64,000 bases of DNA, from NCBI GenBank assembly GCA_003184365.1, contig NKYR01000114.1, positions 62,001-126,000 on the forward strand, read 5' to 3'. Positions 58,813 through 64,000 of the stretch are shown piece after piece. The translations under genes and the position numbers were made by a program. Under the pieces are notes generated by a model. It made no database searches. It saw only the letters and a program-made list of their open reading frames with translations, and had not been told where the DNA came from. Positions within the stretch are counted from its first letter, which is position 1; each line of letters begins with the position of its first letter. Source of the DNA: Evernia prunastri. Its lineage: Eukaryota; Ascomycota; Lecanoromycetes; Lecanorales; Parmeliaceae.

Positions 58813-59472
58813 ATGTCAACCCCCAAGCGAACGGTCCTCATAACCGGCTGCTCAGACGGCGGATTAGGCGCCGCCCTTGCCTCCGCCTTTCATGAAGCCG
58901 GCCTGCACGTCTATGCGACAGCTCGAAATCCCGCAAAGATGGAACAGCTCACATCCCTTGGCATCGAAACACTTACGCTCGACGTGCAATCCCAATCGTC
59001 AATCGCTGCTTGCGTCGGCAAACTGTCTAGTCTCGATATCCTGGTCAACAATGCCGGTATGCAATTCCTGATGCCCGTGGTCGACGTCTCCATTCCTGAG
59101 GCCAAAAAGCTGTTCGATCTCAACGTGTGGTCGCACATCGCCATGACGCAGGCTTTCTTGCCGTTACTACTGAAGTCTCCTGATGGCATGATTGTGAACC
59201 AAACGTCTGTTGCGGCTGTGACCACGCTACCATTCCAGGCGGTGGAGAAGGCGATGCGACAGGAAGAATTTGAGGATCGGGGTATGCCAGCGCAGAAGTG
59301 GGCGAAATCGGTCGTGCAGGATCTATTGAAGAAGACTCCGCCATCAGTGATTTGGAGAGGGGAGTCGGCGTGGTTGACTCGGCTTGCGAGCGTTCTGCCC
59401 TTTGGAATGTTTGATGGAATGGTGAAGAAGCTGACGGGGCTGGACATTGTTGAGCGGACCGTGCGTAAATGA
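58813..59472 (+). CDS. Short-chain dehydrogenase/reductase, Ayr1-like, missing catalytic core
   Basis: Single exon, 219 residues; relatives have about 280-290. The Rossmann motif TGCSDGGLG (11-19) and NNAG (79-82) are intact, and the catalytic Ser region (NQTSVAAV, about 130-136) is present. The expected YxxSK active-site helix and the following 60-80 residues are missing: the sequence passes in frame from TLPFQ straight to AVEKAMRQEEF. No intron could hide it, as the DNA is contiguous. Ayr1 reduces 1-acyl-dihydroxyacetone phosphate in lipid droplets. This form should bind cofactor but not catalyse. Confidence 0.82.
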   Translation: MSTPKRTVLITGCSDGGLGAALASAFHEAGLHVYATARNPAKMEQLTSLGIETLTLDVQSQSSIAACVGKLSSLDILVNNAGMQFLMPVVDVSIPEAKKLFDLNVWSHIAMTQAFLPLLLKSPDGMIVNQTSVAAVTTLPFQAVEKAMRQEEFEDRGMPAQKWAKSVVQDLLKKTPPSVIWRGESAWLTRLASVLPFGMFDGMVKKLTGLDIVERTVRK

Positions 59473-59999
59473 GTATTCACACTCTTTCGCCAGAAGAGCT
59501 GTAAGATAATTTAGCCCGCGGAGATGGTATCTCAGCATCTGCTTCTTCCATTTTCGAATCAAGGAATGCTTTGCATGGTTTCAACCCAATAGATGCTGCC
59601 AAGGCCTAGCTCTCCGCACCCAAAGTCTCGCTTTCTGTAGATTGATAAGGTTCCGCCAAGTCCGTCTGGCGGTTAGTGGGTATCAGAAGATGGTCTATGG
59701 ATTCTTGGGATGGAGGAAATGGTCTTATCTGAAGAAGGGAAGTGAGACTGGGAGTTTCATCAATGATTCTCAATCATGAGGTGCGAGCAGGTGCGTATTC
59801 TGTAGACTGGTAGCTGATGTTGCGGTTCGGCCAGATTGTTCCTCCGAGCCACGTTGTTTCTGTCCCAGCGATATTATTTTTATTCTTCTCTTTTTTCTCT
59901 GGTTTTGTGAGGCAATTCTGTTTGCACCGCAATACGTTTTCGTTCCCCCACTACATATTGGTCCTAACACGGACAGGCAGATTTGGTCATCTAATAGAG
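59473..59999. other. Intergenic, no supported gene
   Basis: Lies between the SDR gene and the MFS relic; no motif recognised. Confidence 0.5.
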
Positions 60000-60243
60000 A
60001 AAGCCCCGAGCTTGACAGAGAACGGCTGCTCCACGGATGAAACCCAACTTATATTCCAACCAGGACGTCGCTCCCTCGCCTTCATCTCAATGTTGACCAT
60101 CACTTTGGTAGTCGCCCTTGACGCCACACCCCTCAGTATTGCCTTACCATTCTCACAGGGAAGCTTCATGGAACTGCCATTGAAGCTTTTTGGGCTGGGG
60201 GCGGGGCATCTTTTTTACTCGCCTCAGCCGTCTCTCGAGTGTA
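60000..60243 (+). pseudogene. MFS drug-transporter relic (first membrane helices)
   Basis: A frame with RRSLAFISMLTITLVVALDAT and SIALP is the first helix of DHA-type multidrug MFS transporters. After a one-base change near 60148, the next frame gives LHGTAIEAFWAGGGASFLLAS, the second helix pattern, and then a TAA stop. Nothing later in the region continues the protein. It is a short remnant. Confidence 0.65.
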
Positions 60244-60706
60244 ACACGGATCATGATCGTCAAGGTCACCCTTCCGAACCGCCTGCCCGGAACGCTGGCT
60301 CGTGCAAAGACTGCCAGTGCGGGTCGTTAAGACGGTGACTTGGCCAGAACATTGGAGTAATACTCAAAAATTAATTTCAAGGCCCCTCCACTTTCAGATA
60401 CAAGCATGGTCTTCGCATGATGCTTCGCGTTCGCTCATAAGTTCCATCGCATCGACAGTGGCAGATTCTTCAGTATTTGAAACGTCGCGAGCTGCGGTGC
60501 AGAAGAATGGATCGAAACAGTGTGTGGCCCCAGAAGTTGGGGTTCAATCGAGGGGCAGGTCTCGTGAAACCCCGGGTTGATTTCCAGAAGTGTCCATACG
60601 TAAGTTTGAAGGCCATATGCAAATAGTATCTTAGAAGAGACCTCAGGTGTCCAATTTTTATGATACTTGATGCTTGGCATTCATGGGTCAGTGTACGCGT
60701 CCTGGA
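60244..60706. other. Intergenic after the MFS relic
   Basis: No supported gene. It may hold further decayed parts of the transporter, too changed to see by eye. Confidence 0.4.
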
Positions 60707-61981
60707 TCACGTATATTCATTGCCGTATTCCTCGAAGCTAAAGCTCCATATCTTCTCTGCCACACTTCGTCCGTATTTCGCTGCTGATCCACGATCGTCG
60801 CCCTTTGAGCTTAAAGCTCCCACGTGTTGCAGCAAGCTTGGAATTGTGACCCATCGTACAAGATTCGCTTCGTTGGCCCATGCCTCGACGATTTGATCCA
60901 CATACCCTTCTCTGACCTGAGACAGTCGGGTAATCACTTTTGACGCCATCTTGTGAGAGTAGACAAGTCCTTGGGCGCAGCATCCAAAATTCGGCATTTG
61001 GTATAACCCTGGGAGCAGTTGCTGCATCGAGAGCCGTCCGGCCATAAAGTAGAGTGAGATGCATGCGGGAGCACAGACCAGGCAGACGATTGCAATGACC
61101 CCATTTGTAATTGCTTTTTCGAACATGAATTGCCTTATAAGAAGTAGCGCCATCCCTGTCATCCCAGCGATAGCAATGGACGCCGCAAAGTACCCTAGCC
61201 ATTCCTCACTATTCCACCCCAGAAATTCTTCCGTGTAAAACAGGCGTAGGTATAGCCAGTCCATCTCTTCGGTAGTTGGGTGTCGTTCATCGGCCGTTTG
61301 AAGTGCCTCCATGGCTCGTGGAAACCACCCATCCACCGCCAGTGTATCATCTTCAATCATAGCGATCCATTGTGTTCCAGCATCAACACATCTTTGAAGC
61401 ACGTAGGCGTAGTCGAAGACTGCTTTCTTCCGGTAGTCTTTATTTGTCTCCCACTCCCGTAAACTCCGAAGTCGTCCCTGGTTTACATCGTAGAGCAACG
61501 TTTTATCCGCAACGTTGGTGAGCCATGGCTCGCCATAGACCGGGTGCATTTGAGGGTCCGTATGGGCGATGAGGACAACCAAGAAGATCTGCTCTCTCTC
61601 GCTTGCTTCGAGGCCATCTATCAATGAGCCAATCGTTCTCCGCACGTATTGGTCTTGCTCTCGCGCAACGGTCGCTATGCCGATGCACATCTTGGGGTCT
61701 TGGGGTTTACTTTGGACGTAGGTCGTAAGATTGGCGTCACGAATGAAGCCGTCGGCGTCAGTCTGGCGCTGGATGGAGTGTCTTGGCTCATAGCCTCGAA
61801 CAGGATCGAAAAAGGCCGAGGTAGGATCGCGATAATACGCCTGGCTGCAATAGCGGATCAATGCAAGGTAGATGAGGACGAATGCGCAGAAAGCGGAAGT
61901 CCTCGGCCTACTTCGAAGGTAGCGTAACATTCCACCGGGCCTCATAGCATCCCTCCGCTCGGCTATGTGCTGTATATACAA
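60707..61981 (-). CDS. PGAP4-like GPI-GalNAc transferase (glycosyltransferase)
   Basis: Single exon, 424 residues. An N-terminal membrane anchor (FCAFVLIYLALI) is followed by a glycosyltransferase-A-like domain with the acidic motif MIEDDTLAVDGW (Glu210-Asp212) and a preceding PVYGEPW segment. Two further membrane helices (about 265-310) are inserted in the catalytic domain, the unusual layout of PGAP4/TMEM246. PGAP4 adds GalNAc to GPI anchors in the Golgi; the fungal substrate is inferred. Start could also be Met13. No breaks are seen. Confidence 0.8.
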   Translation of the reverse strand: MYIQHIAERRDAMRPGGMLRYLRSRPRTSAFCAFVLIYLALIRYCSQAYYRDPTSAFFDPVRGYEPRHSIQRQTDADGFIRDANLTTYVQSKPQDPKMCIGIATVAREQDQYVRRTIGSLIDGLEASEREQIFLVVLIAHTDPQMHPVYGEPWLTNVADKTLLYDVNQGRLRSLREWETNKDYRKKAVFDYAYVLQRCVDAGTQWIAMIEDDTLAVDGWFPRAMEALQTADERHPTTEEMDWLYLRLFYTEEFLGWNSEEWLGYFAASIAIAGMTGMALLLIRQFMFEKAITNGVIAIVCLVCAPACISLYFMAGRLSMQQLLPGLYQMPNFGCCAQGLVYSHKMASKVITRLSQVREGYVDQIVEAWANEANLVRWVTIPSLLQHVGALSSKGDDRGSAAKYGRSVAEKIWSFSFEEYGNEYT

Positions 61982-62282
61982 TATGTACAGTGGCAGAAGG
62001 CTTGTGATGGAATACGCAACGGTGCACTAGGAACCGTTGGAACCGTTGGGGCCGTTGCGAGCTCCGGGTGGGCAGAGTGAAATGTGTAACGATTTGGTGA
62101 TTGGCCAGTGTTTCGTTGATCTGTAACGGGCTAGACTGCTGACTGATGCTGACTTATGTTGACTATTCTACAAATAGGTAGGTAGGCTTGGATTACATAT
62201 CTTGTATGTCTATAAAGTAGGACTCATAGCCTCAAGCCCATTACAGCTCTGAGCTGCCACCCTGTAGAACTCTAGACTCACC
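61982..62282. other. Divergent spacer between PGAP4-like gene and aquaporin
   Basis: 301 bp with GTTGGAACCGTTGG-type direct repeats near 62033-62055. It probably contains both promoters. Confidence 0.5.
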
Positions 62283-63659
62283 ATGGACGAAAAAGTACCA
62301 GAGAACTCTGCAGACTCGGAGCGAACTCAGGTACCTCGCGAGCATCTTGCACCAGGAAAGGTCGCCAACTTCCCCGGCTCTCTCGTGGCCAATAGTCTTG
62401 CAAATACCCTCGAAGCTACATCTTATCCAAAAGACAAAGGAAAGCTAGCCAATTGGCTCGTGTACTTTAGGGAAGGGGGGGACAATCTTGGGATATGGAA
62501 AAGTGCCGTAAGCATTAGATCCTCCATAGGGCATTGATCCTGCTAAAAGTCTTCACCACAAGTTCGTAGAAGCGTTTGCCTCATTCCTTCTTTGCTACTT
62601 GAACGGAATGATTGACACGACTATCACAAACTTCGGAACTCCGCAGGCTCCCGCATACGCTGGGGTCGTCAATATCTTTCTCTTGACTTTGTTCATCATG
62701 GCATTTGCACCTGGCTCTGGAGGTTAGTTGGAGCAGTCCCGGTCTGGAGCCCTGACAACTGATCAAGATACAGGCCACATCAATCCCCTCATCACATTCT
62801 CCACAATGATCGTAAGTTTGCTTTTCCGAGCACCTTTCCAGTTTACCATGAGAAGGCTTTGGACATGCTTCGGGAACCAACGCTCACAATGCTTTCCAAC
62901 GTCATTCCCGAAGAAGTCATACTGACTCGGAAATGTCCAGGTGGGTTTGACTGGCTTCTCGCGAGGGATTTTCTTATATCACCCGGGGCATTGAAAGGGA
63001 TGTCATTGACCGTGTCAGGGATACTTTACTTGAGCGGTCAACTTCTAGGTGCGGGGCTGGCTGGTGGCGTCCTTCGTGGTGCGTTTGGCGCAGACCGCTC
63101 AATCGAGTCAGCAATAATCAAACTCTCAGCGTCTCACCTCTGACGTTTCGTACAGATTTAAAGGCGGCGGTTGCTTTCGGGATCCTGGAACCATTGCTGT
63201 TGGACAGGCACTTCTGATCGAGACAGTCTCGTCTTTTGCTTTGCTGTGAGTTGTCTCCCGACTACGAGGGCGGACTTTTCGCTGAGAGCCCTCGCGTGGA
63301 GTGCTCTTGCCTTTGGAGTAGCTCTGGACCCTCGCCAGCGAGAGCTATTTGGACCGCTAGGCGGACCATTTGCTGTAGGGTGTTCCCTGGGACTTGTGAG
63401 CTTTGCAACGGCGGGACTGGTGCCGGGGGATACGGGAGCATCGATGAATCCGGCTAGGTGCTTTGCCTTTGCCATAACGAGACATGATTTTACAGGTAGG
63501 AATCGGAAGAGATTGTGCTCCAAGAATGAGCTGACCGCAAGTGGGTGAACAGACCAATGGATATGGTGGGTGGGCCCTTTCTGTGGATCATGGCTTTTGG
63601 CCATGACCTATTTCATAGCTCCTCCGTATCATAGCAGCACCGTACCGATACGAAGTTGA
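62283..63659 (+). CDS. Aquaporin-like MIP channel, one abnormal splice donor
   Basis: Eight exons: 62283-62507, 62563-62722, 62774-62811, 62941-62965, 63019-63106, 63156-63245, 63287-63495, 63553-63659; 313 residues, normal for fungal MIPs. The two half-helix motifs are GGHINPLITF (NPL instead of NPA) and GASMNPARCFAF. Other helices are LLCYLNGMIDTT, LSGQLLGAGLAGG, and the C-terminal WIWWVGPFCGSWLLA. Seven joins are frame-exact, but the intron 62966-63018 starts GG instead of GT. Without splicing there, the frame stops within about 10 codons. It may be a recent pseudogene or a sequencing error at one base. Confidence 0.78.
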
Positions 63660-64000
63660 GAATTAGGAGCTTCCACTGTGGCAGCGACATGCGCAGAGTA
63701 GGACGACAGAAATCTTGATAGAAGACTTATGCCTTCAATGTGTCGAGGAAGGCGACATGACATAGCAGGGGGTTTCCCGTCGGTCGACGCTATTCATGAA
63801 ACACATCTAGTCATAGATAACAGGTCTCCCCGGCTTGATGTCCAAAATTGATGTAAAGACCATAATTTTTTGGATACGGCGGTGTCACCTTTTCTGCTAG
63901 CATGCCTGGCTTTGGCTGGCCCCAAAGGTAATCCAACTTTTTTCCTTTTTCCTTTTCTCTATTCCTCTTTCTCTTCTTTCTTTTCTCTTTCCGAAGTTGT
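63660..64000. other. Intergenic, ends in CT-rich tract
   Basis: The last 60 bases are strongly pyrimidine-rich (TTTTTCC and TCTTTC runs), as often seen in front of fungal start codons. No gene is visible before the window ends. Confidence 0.5.

Noticed and set aside
7796..63659. Secondary-metabolite cluster (PKS, MFS, SDR, acyltransferase)
   Set aside because: The parts are tens of kb apart, separated by housekeeping genes, and PKS, MFS and SDR are broken.

Overview
The window is nuclear DNA from a filamentous ascomycete (Pezizomycotina; I cannot fix the class). The evidence is short introns (about 41-225 bp) with CTRAC-like branch sites, CCCTAA telomere repeats, fungal-type NACHT/WD40, HeLo/kinase and kinase-ankyrin genes, a highly reducing polyketide synthase fragment, and chromodomain Ty3/gypsy and MULE transposons. 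I modelled introns by hand from frame continuity, splice consensus and family alignment from memory. No search was run.

Left part, 1-13428: repeats and assembly joins. Eight single N characters (1436, 2843, 7108, 7647, 10117, 11488, 12249, 12565) join contigs; at most of them the sequence after the N repeats the sequence before it. The contents are a chromovirus-type gypsy pol with 3' LTR (1-3339), a solo LTR with perfect 5-bp target duplication (3863-4035), a MULE DNA transposon with about 70-bp inverted ends and internally deleted relatives (4197-7646 and 9691-13428), a (CCCTAA)n telomere array (7648-7795) directly against the start codon of a truncated PKS ketosynthase gene (7796-9214), and a complete hAT-type MITE (9215-9683). 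The telomere faces right, so sequence left of 7647 probably belongs elsewhere.

Centre, 14070-51792: a gene-rich chromosome arm. Housekeeping genes are a MYND-finger protein, DGAT1-type acyltransferase, Pfs2 polyadenylation factor, MGST3-type MAPEG enzyme, NSRP1-like splicing protein, NFKBIL1-like protein, PKA catalytic subunit, Zrt3-like zinc transporter, NUC1/EndoG nuclease, Tim13 and an L-type lectin cargo receptor. Set among them (21206-36302) is an island of fast-evolving genes: a HeLo/kinase relic, a kinase-Sel1-ankyrin protein, a 12-exon NACHT/zinc-finger/WD40 protein with one in-frame stop, and a broken SNF2/Rad5-like ATPase. These families are linked to fungal non-self recognition and regulated cell death, so this is the most interesting biological context here.

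Right part, 51793-64000: gene-poor. It has a decayed 31/33-nt alternating minisatellite (about 53360-54480), TATA-type promoters next to unidentified decayed coding sequence, a 159-bp duplicated coding unit, a 50-residue SAP-motif ORF, an SDR that lost its catalytic Tyr/Lys by in-frame deletion, an MFS relic, an intact PGAP4-like glycosyltransferase, and an aquaporin with one abnormal splice donor.

Four of about 56 introns are GC-AG, an unexpectedly high share. No tRNA, rRNA or CRISPR array was recognised.
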